From RZYP01 sp964386405 (GTDB lineage Bacteria; Bacillota; Negativicutes; Acidaminococcales; Acidaminococcaceae), in NCBI GenBank assembly GCA_964386405.1, contig CAYLRW010000012.1, positions 1-29,877 of the forward strand: a stretch of 29,877 bases of DNA, given 5' to 3'. Position numbers and translations under genes: made by a program. A model generated the notes under the pieces. That model was not told the origin of the DNA. It made no database searches and saw only the letters and a program-made list of their open reading frames with translations. Shown here in pieces: positions 6,220 to 14,441 of the stretch (positions are counted from its first letter, which is position 1; the number at the start of each line of letters is the position of its first letter).

Positions 6220-7539
6220 TTGGAAGGCGAACCTTCTATTTTGTTTGAAATTTTAATTATTTTCATTCTTATGATTGCCAACGGTGTTTTTGCAATGACC
6301 GAGATTGCCATTGTATCTTCCCGTAAAGCAAGGTTGGAAAAATATGCGGCAGACGGCAGTGATGGTGCTAAGGCGGCTTTAGAGCTGGCTAATGACCCGA
6401 CACCTTTGCTTTCGACTGTGCAGGTTGGCATAACTCTTATTGGCATCTTTACAGGTGCCTATGGCGGTGCGACGATTGCCCAGGCTTTAGTTGTTTATCT
6501 CAGACCGCTGCCAGTTGTCGGACCTTATGCTGCCAGTGTCAGTATGGCACTTGTTGTTGCCGCTATAACATATGTATCGCTTATCATTGGTGAGTTGGTT
6601 CCTAAAAGGATGGCTTTGAATAATCCTGAACCTATCGCCATGCTTATTGCGCGCCCGATGCGCTTTTTATCAAAAGTCTTTATGCCTATCGTCAAATTGC
6701 TGAGCATTTCTACCGAAGTTGTACTGAAAATAGCAGGTGTTAAAAAGCCTGCTGATGCGGGCGTAACAGAGGATGAAATCAAGATTATGCTGGCCGAAGG
6801 TACGCTGATGGGAACCTTTGAGGAAACGGAAAAAGACATTGTTGACAGAGTCTTTCGTCTTGGTGATATGCGTGCTTCAGCATTGATGACACCAAGAACG
6901 CAGATAGACTGGCTGGATCTTGAAAGAGACAATGAATATCTTTGGAATGTTATAACTGAGAGTCCACATTCGAAGCTGCCGGTGGCTCGCGGCAGCCTTG
7001 ATGAAATAGTCGGTATTGTTTATGTGAAGGATCTTCTGGACAGTCGCTGCTCAGACAAGCTGCCGATTGAAGAAAACGTTGAACAGCCGCTGTTTGTCCC
7101 ACGCAGCCTGCGTGCTTTTAAATTATTGGAGCAATTTCAGCAGTCAGGCACACATGTAGCTTTTGTCATGGATGAATTTGGCGGTACGATGGGTCTTGTG
7201 ACTCTTCATGATATTCTGGAGCATTTGGTAGGTGAGCTGCCGGAGGAAGATGATGAAGATAAGAGCATTGTCAAAAGAGATGAAAATTCCTGGCTTATTG
7301 ATGGCTTATTGCCAATTGAAGATTTTAAGGACTTTTTCGATTTGGATGAAATGCCAGGTGAAGATAAAGATCACTTCCAGACTTTGGGAGGTTTTGTTAC
7401 CTCGTTTCTCGGTTATATGCCTAAAACCGGTGAAAAATTTGAATGGGCAGAACTGAGATTTGAAATCGTCGATATGGATAGAATGAGAATAGATAAAGTA
7501 ATCGTTACCAAGCTGCATTTTGAGGAAATTATTGAATAA
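6220..7539 (+). CDS. CNNM / HlyC-CorC family membrane protein with CBS domains
   Basis: 439 residues. A DUF21 transmembrane domain (about 1-190) with NGVFAMTEIAIVSSRKARLE, TVQVGITLIGIFTGAYGG and IIGELVPKR is followed by a paired CBS domain (about 205-325, with ALMTPRTQIDWLDL and VAFVMDEFGGTMGLVTLHDI) and a C-terminal CorC_HlyC domain (about 345-435). Family members are Mg2+ or Co2+ export/homeostasis proteins or of uncertain transport role; the hemolysin label is historical. The start is TTG at 6220 after AAAGGAG at 6202-6208. It is a single-gene unit with a strong terminator. Length and domain order are normal. Confidence 0.93.
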   Translation: MEGEPSILFEILIIFILMIANGVFAMTEIAIVSSRKARLEKYAADGSDGAKAALELANDPTPLLSTVQVGITLIGIFTGAYGGATIAQALVVYLRPLPVVGPYAASVSMALVVAAITYVSLIIGELVPKRMALNNPEPIAMLIARPMRFLSKVFMPIVKLLSISTEVVLKIAGVKKPADAGVTEDEIKIMLAEGTLMGTFEETEKDIVDRVFRLGDMRASALMTPRTQIDWLDLERDNEYLWNVITESPHSKLPVARGSLDEIVGIVYVKDLLDSRCSDKLPIEENVEQPLFVPRSLRAFKLLEQFQQSGTHVAFVMDEFGGTMGLVTLHDILEHLVGELPEEDDEDKSIVKRDENSWLIDGLLPIEDFKDFFDLDEMPGEDKDHFQTLGGFVTSFLGYMPKTGEKFEWAELRFEIVDMDRMRIDKVIVTKLHFEEIIE

Positions 7540-7560
7540 AAGAACCTGCTGCAAGCATTT

Positions 7561-7594
7561 ATCCTCTTGCCACCATTTGGCAAGAGGATATTTT
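7561..7594 (+). terminator. Terminator of the CNNM gene
   Basis: An eleven-pair perfect stem (7561-7571 with 7579-7589) with a seven-base loop is followed by ATTTT. Confidence 0.88.
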
Positions 7595-7639
7595 GTGTAA
7601 ACTAAAGAAGGGTTTGCGCTCCACTCGGCGAATGGTTTT

Positions 7640-7645
7640 TATAAT
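7640..7645 (+). promoter_or_regulatory. -10 element before the AEC permease gene
   Basis: A perfect TATAAT. The -35 is poor (TTGCGC at about 19 bases). Transcription would start near 7652, which excludes the in-frame GTG at 7648 and supports GTG at 7678 as the start codon. Confidence 0.5.
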
Positions 7646-7677
7646 AGGTGTTTATAAAAGGTTGGGGGTTCGCCACA

Positions 7678-8613
7678 GTGGAATTTATACAAACTATTAT
7701 CAGCTTGCTGGTTATCGTGATTATGGTAGCCTGCGGTTTTTTCTTCGCCAGAATGCAATGGATTACTAAGGAAACAGCACCATTATTACCGATGCTGGTT
7801 AATCGGCTTGCTTTGCCGACTTATATGATTTGGAATTTCCTGAATAATTTTACAAAGGAGGATTTCTACAGTTTAGCCGGTGGTTTAGCAGTTCCTTATA
7901 TTTCTATGCTGATTAGTTTTATTGTTGGAAATTTCGTTGTGCGTTTTGCTCGGATAGAGCAGTCGCGCAAGGGTGTTTTTCAAGCAGGTTTCTTTTCTTC
8001 TTCTGCCATTTTTATCGGTGTGCCGGTAAGTCTTGCCTTATTCGGCGACAAATCGATCCCTTATGTGCTGATTTATTTTTTAGCTAATGCCAGTATGTTC
8101 TGGACTTTGGGCAACTATAGCATTAACAAGAGCTGCAGCAGTGATCCTTCACCAATTCTTAGCTGGAATACTGTTCGCCTGGTTTTTTCACCGCCCCTGA
8201 TCAGCTTTATTCTTGCGGTGATCTTTGTTTTGCTGGGAGTCACGCTGCCAACATTTTTGATGAGCAGTTTTAAATATCTGGGTTCAATGGTTACGCCATT
8301 GTCTATGCTGTTTATTGGTTATACCTTGAGCACGGTCAAGGTATCGGAGCTAAGCTTTGGCAGAGATATTAATTTACTTTTGCTGGGGCGTTTTCTGGTA
8401 TCACCGCTCCTGGTGATTCTGGTAGCACATTTTATTGAGATACCTTATATGATGCAGCAGGTATTCGTTGTGCTTTCGGCCTTGCCGGTCATGGCTCAGG
8501 TGCCGATTTTGGCTAGCATATATGGCGCTGATGCTAAATATGCGGCAATCATCGTCAGCCTCACGACACTTCTCTGTCTTTTTGTTATCCCGGTTTACAT
8601 GTATTGCTTTTAA
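7678..8613 (+). CDS. AEC-family (auxin efflux carrier-like) transporter
   Basis: About 311 residues with roughly ten hydrophobic spans. EFIQTIISLLVIVIMVACGF at the N-terminus and LPMLVNRLALPTYMIWNFL early on are typical of the AEC family; the C-terminal part has ALPVMAQVPILASIYGADAK, which matches the usual polar conserved block. Bacterial members move organic anions such as malate or malonate; the substrate here is unknown. The start GTG at 7678 is chosen because a G-rich ribosome site (AAGGTTGGGGG) lies before it and the likely transcription start falls after the alternative GTG at 7648. No terminator is visible behind it; transcripts may run to the hairpin at 8776-8813. Confidence 0.88.
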   Translation: MEFIQTIISLLVIVIMVACGFFFARMQWITKETAPLLPMLVNRLALPTYMIWNFLNNFTKEDFYSLAGGLAVPYISMLISFIVGNFVVRFARIEQSRKGVFQAGFFSSSAIFIGVPVSLALFGDKSIPYVLIYFLANASMFWTLGNYSINKSCSSDPSPILSWNTVRLVFSPPLISFILAVIFVLLGVTLPTFLMSSFKYLGSMVTPLSMLFIGYTLSTVKVSELSFGRDINLLLLGRFLVSPLLVILVAHFIEIPYMMQQVFVVLSALPVMAQVPILASIYGADAKYAAIIVSLTTLLCLFVIPVYMYCF

Positions 8614-8717
8614 ATAGCCAAGTTTTCAACTGATATTTATTTATTACACCAATAATTTTGTATTATGTTACAAATTTTATAATTATCTTAAAACAACATA
8701 AAATAACGTATAATTAT

Positions 8718-8746
8718 TTGACAGTGCTAAATAGCGGCAGTATAAT
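8718..8746 (+). promoter_or_regulatory. Perfect-consensus promoter of the peptide transport operon
   Basis: TTGACA (8718-8723), exactly 17 bases, TATAAT (8741-8746). All twelve consensus positions match. The predicted start is near 8753, about 105 bases before the first gene. Confidence 0.88.
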
Positions 8747-8752
8747 TTAGAA

Positions 8753-8813
8753 AATTAAAAACAGGCAAGAATGGCAAAGACGCCGAATCTACTTAGATTC
8801 TGTGTCTTTTTTT
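8753..8813 (+). ncRNA. Leader transcript: candidate attenuator or small RNA
   Basis: A consensus promoter directly precedes a roughly 60-base segment that ends in an intrinsic-terminator-like hairpin and T run. Transcription that stops there would release a small RNA; read-through would express the peptide transporter. There is no leader peptide with a start codon and ribosome site, and no riboswitch aptamer that I recognise. It is too short before the hairpin (about 23 bases) for a large sensor. Confidence 0.35.
8776..8813 (+). terminator. Terminator-like hairpin inside the operon leader
   Basis: An outer stem AAAGAC/GTCTTT and an inner perfect stem GAATCTA/TAGATTC with a two-base apex are separated by a 3x3 internal region that can partly pair. 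T7 follows. It also could end transcripts from the upstream AEC gene. Confidence 0.65.
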
Positions 8814-8857
8814 GTTTTTGCCGGCAAAATGAGGGGAAAGAGAAAGAGGTGTAGTAA

Positions 8858-10438
8858 TTGAAAAAACTGTTTGTATGTTTGACACTGTTTTTGATGATGC
8901 TAGTGATTGCCGGCTGCGGAGGCGGCGATAAGAAGAGTGCTTCAGGCGGCAAAACGCCTAAAGATACGCTGGTTGTTGGACTGCCGCTGGATTTGGCCAG
9001 CATTGACCCTGCCGTTGCTATGGATAATAAAGCATGGAAAGTAAGCTATCCTTGTTATGAACGTCTTGTAAAATACAAAACGACTGCCGATGGCAAAGCA
9101 AGTACAGAAGTTGGCCCTTCTCTGGCGAAATCCTGGACTGTCAGTGATGACGGTTTGACCTGGACTTTCAAACTGGAAACAGGACATAAATTTGCCGATG
9201 GTACACCTGTTGATTCTAAAGCTGTCAAATTTTCTGTTGAACGTGTAATGGCAGTTAAAAAAGGACCTGCCGATTATTTCAAACCAGTAACTGCTATTGA
9301 AACTCCAGATGCAGAAACGGTTATTTTCAAACTAAAGGAACCATTTGCACCATTCCTGGATACGATGGCTGTCAACGCTGCCGGTGTTGTTAATCCTAAA
9401 GTTATGGAACATGAAAAAGACGGTGATAAGGCTTCCAACTATCTTGCTACTCATACCATGGGTTCCGGTGCCTATGAACTGACGGAATTCAATCCTGGTC
9501 AGAACATCAAAATGGTGCTGAATAAAAATTATGCCGGTAAAGCTCCTGCTATCAAGACAATTCTTTTCCAAGTTATCAAAGACCCATCTGCCCAACGTCT
9601 GCAGTTGGAAAATGGTGATCTTGACATCGCTGCCGGAATTCCGATGGATCAGCTTGATCAGATCAAGAGCAACAAGGCAGTTCAGATTTTTGAGTCTCCT
9701 TCTCTTTTAACCAGTATTGTTTATATCAACAACCAAAAAGCACCTTTGGATAATGTAAAATTGCGTCAGGCAATCAACTATGCGGTTGATTACAAAGGAA
9801 TTATCGATGGTGCTGTTAAAGGGCGCGGTGAACAACTTACTACTCCTGTGCCAAAAGGTATGTGGGGCCGTGATGACAGCCTGAAGGGTTATTCGCTTGA
9901 CCCTGACAAAGCTAAGGCTCTTTTGAAAGAAGCAGGTATGGAAAACGGTGTTAGCCTGAAACTTTTATATTCGGATAACCAAGGGTTTAATGAGGCCCAG
10001 GCTTTGATGCTGCAGAACAGCTTAGGTAAGGTTGGCATTAAACTGGAATTGGAAAAAGTTGCATGGGCTACCTTCCGTGAACGTGTTGACAAAGGCAATT
10101 TTGATTTGGCAATGGGTACTTGGAGTCCTGACTATGCAGACCCACAATTTTTCATGACTTACTGGTTCGATTCCAGCTACTTCGGTTTGGCAGGCAATCG
10201 TGCTTTCTATAAGAATGATGCCGTAGATACAATCCTGCGCGAAGCAGAAAAGATTACCGACCAGAACAAACGTGTTGAACTGTATAAGAAAGCACAAGCA
10301 ATGGTTTTGGACGATGCACCATATATCTTCTTGTTCCAGACAAATGTGTTGACTCCAATGCGTGCTAACGTCAAAGGCTTTATTTACAATCCTATGCTTG
10401 ATGATATGTACAATTTTGAAGATATGAGCAAGGAATAA
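8858..10438 (+). CDS. Peptide ABC transporter substrate-binding lipoprotein
   Basis: 526 residues, SBP family 5 (DppA/OppA type). It binds di- or oligopeptides outside the membrane and delivers them to the permease. Residues 1-19 form a lipoprotein signal with lipobox VIAGC, so the mature protein is anchored through the cysteine. Family blocks are visible: VGLPLDLASIDPAVAMDN near the start of the mature protein, KFSVERVMAV, and TGSYxL-like MGSGAYELTEFNPGQNIKM. The start is TTG at 8858 with GAGGTG at 8846-8851. It is the first gene of the transporter operon and is followed by a strong hairpin that should make it the most abundant product. Nickel or other ligands are used by some relatives, so peptide specificity is likely rather than proven. 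Confidence 0.93.
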   Translation: MKKLFVCLTLFLMMLVIAGCGGGDKKSASGGKTPKDTLVVGLPLDLASIDPAVAMDNKAWKVSYPCYERLVKYKTTADGKASTEVGPSLAKSWTVSDDGLTWTFKLETGHKFADGTPVDSKAVKFSVERVMAVKKGPADYFKPVTAIETPDAETVIFKLKEPFAPFLDTMAVNAAGVVNPKVMEHEKDGDKASNYLATHTMGSGAYELTEFNPGQNIKMVLNKNYAGKAPAIKTILFQVIKDPSAQRLQLENGDLDIAAGIPMDQLDQIKSNKAVQIFESPSLLTSIVYINNQKAPLDNVKLRQAINYAVDYKGIIDGAVKGRGEQLTTPVPKGMWGRDDSLKGYSLDPDKAKALLKEAGMENGVSLKLLYSDNQGFNEAQALMLQNSLGKVGIKLELEKVAWATFRERVDKGNFDLAMGTWSPDYADPQFFMTYWFDSSYFGLAGNRAFYKNDAVDTILREAEKITDQNKRVELYKKAQAMVLDDAPYIFLFQTNVLTPMRANVKGFIYNPMLDDMYNFEDMSKE

Positions 10439-10497
10439 CAGTTTGTTCTAAAAGGCAAATTGTGTATTCTTAAGCTGTAGTTTTCAATGGCATTAGG

Positions 10498-10534
10498 AAG
10501 GCGTCTGAAAGGTGAGCCGTTCAGACGCCTTTTT
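10498..10534 (+). terminator. Intercistronic terminator between binding protein and permease genes
   Basis: A twelve-pair perfect stem (10498-10509 with 10520-10531), ten-base loop and T5. It probably lowers transcription of the permease and ATPase genes relative to the binding protein, a common stoichiometry control in ABC importer operons. Confidence 0.88.
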
Positions 10535-10594
10535 GCCAATATTATCCAGGTAAAAAGACCAAGTTAAAATCCTTTTGTGTGTATAGGAGGTTCT

Positions 10595-11614
10595 ATGTTT
10601 TCTTTCAGGTTTGCAATGAAAAATCTATTGCACCTTTTTATTGTCTTTCTGGGGGTATCCATTGTGACTTTTTTCATTTCACATGTTATACCTGGTGACC
10701 CGGCACGTATGCTGGTAGGTCCTCATGCTTCACAGGAAACATTGGATGCTACCAGGGCAGAACTGGGACTTGATAAGCCAATCCTTGTGCAATATCAGAA
10801 ATATATAGTTGATTTATCTCATGGTGATCTCGGAACATCAATCCGCACCCAGCGTCCGGTAGCGGCTGAACTGGCAAAATGCTTTCCGGCAACCCTGGAG
10901 CTCACGCTGATGGCAATGGCGATGGCTGTTGTCTTCGGCATCATCCTTGGTGTTGCCGCCGCGGTAAACCGGGATAAATGGATAGATCATGTCAGCAGGG
11001 TCATTTCCTTGATTGGTGTGTCAACACCACTCTTCTGGACAGGCGTTATCGCTTTAATCTTTTTTTATAAGGTAATCCCTATTTTCCCGGCTTCCGGCCG
11101 CATTGACACATTCCTGACACCGCCGCCTGATGTAACGGGCATGTATATCCTGGATGGTCTAATTGCCGGTAATATAGAGGTGGTGCTTTCGGCAATCCAT
11201 CATCTAATTCTGCCGGCGGTCTGTCTGGCATACGTACAGCTGGCGATTGTTGCCCGCCAGGTGCGTTCCAGTATGATTGATGTTTTGGAACAGGACTACA
11301 TACGGACGGCTAAAGCCTGCGGTATATCGCGCCGTACTATCATTTATAAATATGCTTTAAAAAACGCACTCTTGCCAACGCTGACAGTAACCGGCCTTAC
11401 CATTGGTGAATTGCTTGGCGGAGCGATTATTACGGAAACAATATTTGCCTGGCCGGGCATGGGCAAATATGTTATGGACTCCATTTCTTTTCTTGATTTC
11501 CCTGCAATTATGGGTTTCACGTTAATTGTATCTTTCAGCTATGTACTGATCAATCTTGCTGTTGATATTCTTTACCGTGTCCTTAATCCGCAAATCAGGG
11601 GGGTGGAAAAATGA
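10595..11614 (+). CDS. Peptide ABC transporter permease, DppB/OppB type
   Basis: 339 residues and six predicted spans. The first permease subunit of the importer. An N-terminal span with IVFLGVSIVTFFISHVIPGD and the extracytoplasmic GDPARMLVGPHASQETL are DppB hallmarks. The cytoplasmic EAA loop that docks the ATPases is around EQDYIRTAKACGISRRTIIY. ATG at 10595 follows TAGGAGG at 10584-10590; an in-frame GTG at 10577 would place the ribosome site inside the gene and is rejected. It ends in an ATGA overlap with the next permease gene, indicating translational coupling. Confidence 0.95.
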   Translation: MFSFRFAMKNLLHLFIVFLGVSIVTFFISHVIPGDPARMLVGPHASQETLDATRAELGLDKPILVQYQKYIVDLSHGDLGTSIRTQRPVAAELAKCFPATLELTLMAMAMAVVFGIILGVAAAVNRDKWIDHVSRVISLIGVSTPLFWTGVIALIFFYKVIPIFPASGRIDTFLTPPPDVTGMYILDGLIAGNIEVVLSAIHHLILPAVCLAYVQLAIVARQVRSSMIDVLEQDYIRTAKACGISRRTIIYKYALKNALLPTLTVTGLTIGELLGGAIITETIFAWPGMGKYVMDSISFLDFPAIMGFTLIVSFSYVLINLAVDILYRVLNPQIRGVEK

Positions 11615-12453
11615 AAATTTCCCTGAAGAAAGTACTGGAAATTCTTAAACACAATCCGTTGACGCTGATAGGGACTGTTATGGTGGCGTTTATCATCTTG
11701 CTTGGGGCCGCGGCACCGCTGGTTTGCCCCTATGATCCTAATCTGATGGATGTCCCGTCACGTTTGCAGGCACCAAGTGCAAACCATTTCTTTGGCACTG
11801 ATGAAATGGGCAGAGATGTATTTACCCGCGTAGTTTACGGTGCCCGTATTTCTATTACGGTAGGTCTTTCTATTGTAATCATTGCTGCGGCTATTGGCTG
11901 CTTTTTTGGCAGTATTGCCGGTTATGCCGGCGGCAAGGTCGATCAGATAATCATGGCGGCAACTGATATGGTGCTGTCTTTTCCTTCCATGGTATTGGCG
12001 CTTGCTTTGACTGCTGCATTGGGACCGGGACTTTTCAACACCATGTTGGCAGTCTGCATTGTCAGGATCCCACTTTATGTACGGCTCATGCGTGGTCAGG
12101 TATTGGTGCTCAAGGAAATGCAGTATGTACGTGCAGCTAAGACCTTTGGCGCTAAGCCAGTAGCAATCGTAATGCACCATATTGTGCCAAACTGCCTGAC
12201 ACCACTCTTGGTGCAGATGACGCTGGGCATCGGTGATGCCATCCTGATAGCATCATCCATGAGTTTTATCGGGCTGGGCGCACAGCCGCCGACACCTGAA
12301 TGGGGGGCTATGATTTCCACAGCGCGTATCTATGCTATTGACCAGTGGTGGTATGCATCTTTCCCAGGCTTGTTTATCCTGATTACTGTTATGGGTTTTA
12401 ATTTATTGGGTGATGGTATTCGTGATATTCTTGATCCCCGTTCGAAAGACTAA
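11611..12453 (+). CDS. Peptide ABC transporter permease, DppC/OppC type
   Basis: 280 residues. The second permease subunit. It has an N-terminal OppC-type span (GTVMVAFIILLGAAAPLVCP), then the characteristic HFFGTDEMGRDVFTRVVYGA and an EAA loop around EMQYVRAAKTFGAKPVAIVM, ending with GFNLLGDGIRDILDPR. The start codon overlaps the stop of the upstream permease gene by four bases (ATGA), so the two subunits are made in a coupled way and form a heterodimer in the membrane. Length and motifs are normal. Confidence 0.95.
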   Translation: MKISLKKVLEILKHNPLTLIGTVMVAFIILLGAAAPLVCPYDPNLMDVPSRLQAPSANHFFGTDEMGRDVFTRVVYGARISITVGLSIVIIAAAIGCFFGSIAGYAGGKVDQIIMAATDMVLSFPSMVLALALTAALGPGLFNTMLAVCIVRIPLYVRLMRGQVLVLKEMQYVRAAKTFGAKPVAIVMHHIVPNCLTPLLVQMTLGIGDAILIASSMSFIGLGAQPPTPEWGAMISTARIYAIDQWWYASFPGLFILITVMGFNLLGDGIRDILDPRSKD

Positions 12454-12462
12454 GGAGGACAT

Positions 12463-13449
12463 ATGGAAAATATTTTGAACATAAAAAATCTCTCCGTGTC
12501 TCTTACCGGAAAACGGGGAACAGTACCAATCCTTCATGATATTTCACTAGAGGTAAAAGAGGGACATATTCTGGGCCTGGTAGGCGAATCCGGCAGCGGT
12601 AAATCAATGACTGCTTTCGCGATAACCCAGCTGCTGCCAGGTGGGAGAAACTCCATTGTCGGCGGTTCGATCAATTTTTGTGGTCAGGAGCTGACGGAAA
12701 AAACAGAAACAGAACTGGCAAAATTTCGCGGTAAGGAAATTGCCATGATTTTTCAGGAGCCGATGACGTGTCTCAATCCGGTTTTCACAGTCGGCAGGCA
12801 GATGACAGATGTAATTATGACTCATCAGCAGGTAAACCATGGAACTGCGACCAAGAAGGCCTTGGAAATGCTTGAGAAGGTACACATCAGAAATGCCGAA
12901 AGGGTACTGAAGTGCTATCCTTACGAGCTATCAGGAGGTATGCGGCAGCGGGTGATGATTGCTATTGCCTTGTCATGTTCACCTAAACTCTTGATTGCGG
13001 ATGAGCCGACAACCGCCTTGGATGTAACAATTCAGGCACAGATTATTTTTCTGATCAAGGAGGCTTGTAAGGCTGCCGGTACCGGGGTTGTCTTTATCTC
13101 GCATGATTTGGGAGTAGTATCACAGCTTTGCGATAAAATTGCGGTCATGTATGCCGGTCAGATTGTGGAAATGGGTATGGCTGCCGATGTGCTGCAGGAT
13201 CCTCAGCACCCTTACACCAAAGCCCTGCTTTCATCTATTCCGAAGTTTACACCGAAGAATGATGCTGATGACCAGCTTTATGCTATACCGGGCATGGTGC
13301 CTGATCCCTTGGAAATAATACCAGGCTGTCGGTTTGCACCGCGCTGTCCTTATGCACTTGATATCTGCCACCAAGAAGCACCGCCTCTCAAAGAATTAGA
13401 AGCAGGACATTCACTGCACTGTCATTTGCAAGAGGAGGTGGGCTGCTAA
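12463..13449 (+). CDS. Peptide ABC transporter ATP-binding protein, DppD type
   Basis: 328 residues. One of two ATPases that power the importer. Walker A GESGSGKS at 41-48, Q-loop IFQEPM near 96-101, signature LSGGMRQR at 156-163, Walker B LLIADE at 176-181 and H-loop FISHD are all intact. The C-terminal oligopeptide-transporter extension with GCRFAPRCPYALDIC and further cysteines is present; in some relatives this binds an Fe-S cluster. The start ATG at 12463 lies 9 bases after the permease gene with AAGGAGG in between. Its stop shares one base with the start of the next gene. Confidence 0.95.
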   Translation: MENILNIKNLSVSLTGKRGTVPILHDISLEVKEGHILGLVGESGSGKSMTAFAITQLLPGGRNSIVGGSINFCGQELTEKTETELAKFRGKEIAMIFQEPMTCLNPVFTVGRQMTDVIMTHQQVNHGTATKKALEMLEKVHIRNAERVLKCYPYELSGGMRQRVMIAIALSCSPKLLIADEPTTALDVTIQAQIIFLIKEACKAAGTGVVFISHDLGVVSQLCDKIAVMYAGQIVEMGMAADVLQDPQHPYTKALLSSIPKFTPKNDADDQLYAIPGMVPDPLEIIPGCRFAPRCPYALDICHQEAPPLKELEAGHSLHCHLQEEVGC

Positions 13450-14399
13450 TGGGAGCTTTACTGGAAATCAAAGAATTGCAAAAAACTTTTAAGCTAAAAA
13501 GCTTTTTTGGCGCTACAACGCAAGTGCATGCCTTGAATGGCATTTCACTTGCCATTGCCAAAGGAGAGTCGCTGGGCATTGTTGGTGAATCCGGCTGTGG
13601 CAAAAGCACCTTGGCTAACCTGCTCATTCGCCTTGATGAGCCGACCGCAGGGGCGATATTTCTGGATGGACAGAACATCTCACACGCCAAGGAAAAAGAC
13701 TTGAGAAAATTGCGCAGCCGCATCCAGATAGTATTTCAGGATCCTTATTCTTCGCTTTCACCGCGGATGACGGTAGAACAAATTCTTACAGAACCTATGC
13801 GCGTTGCCGGTGACAAAACTGGAGAAGAAATGCGGAAGAAAGCTGTTGCTTTGCTGGAGCTTGTCGGTATGCGTGAGAGCAGCCTTACCCGTTATCCGCA
13901 TGAATTTTCCGGCGGACAGCGCCAGCGTCTTTCCATTGCCAGAGCACTTACTACGGAACCGGAGATCCTGATTCTTGACGAACCGACTTCGGCACTTGAT
14001 GTTTCTGTGCAGGCGCAGGTACTGAATATATTGACAGACCTGCAAAAACAGTTAAACCTGACTTATTTGTTCATTTCACATAATCTGGCAGTGGTCAAAT
14101 ACATTTCTGACCGTACGGCCGTCATGTACCGCGGACAGGTAGTGGAAATCGGACCTTCGGAAGATATTTTGCTCTCGCCTATTCATCCTTATACACAAGA
14201 TTTGCTGGAAGCGGTACCACTAGTGGGCAAACCTTTCCGCCCGCCGGTAAAAGAAGATGCTTCTGTGTATGACGATGAAATTGCTGATGGATGTGCATAC
14301 TATAGGCGCTGTCCTTTTGCCGCCGAACAATGTCGTCAACAGAAACCTGGTCTGCAAGCCAAACAAGGGCAGCATCTGGTTGCCTGTTGGAAAGCTTGA
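13449..14399 (+). CDS. Peptide ABC transporter ATP-binding protein, DppF/OppF type
   Basis: 316 residues. The second ATPase of the importer. Walker A GESGCGKS at 46-53, Q-loop VFQDPYSSLSPRMTV, signature FSGGQRQR at 153-160 and Walker B ILILDE at 173-178 are intact. The C-terminal extension has the same cysteine pattern as its partner (CAYYRRCPFAAEQC). The gene begins within the stop codon of the DppD-type gene (TAATG), so translation is coupled. It is followed after 42 bases by a serine hydrolase on the same strand. Confidence 0.95.
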   Translation: MGALLEIKELQKTFKLKSFFGATTQVHALNGISLAIAKGESLGIVGESGCGKSTLANLLIRLDEPTAGAIFLDGQNISHAKEKDLRKLRSRIQIVFQDPYSSLSPRMTVEQILTEPMRVAGDKTGEEMRKKAVALLELVGMRESSLTRYPHEFSGGQRQRLSIARALTTEPEILILDEPTSALDVSVQAQVLNILTDLQKQLNLTYLFISHNLAVVKYISDRTAVMYRGQVVEIGPSEDILLSPIHPYTQDLLEAVPLVGKPFRPPVKEDASVYDDEIADGCAYYRRCPFAAEQCRQQKPGLQAKQGQHLVACWKA

Positions 14400-14441
14400 A
14401 TTTCAGGCAGCAGCTAAAATATTGAGGAAAGGGATATTAGA

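Noticed and set aside
7648..7677. AEC start at GTG 7648
   Set aside because: It directly follows the TATAAT box, so it would lie before the likely transcript start, and has no ribosome site.
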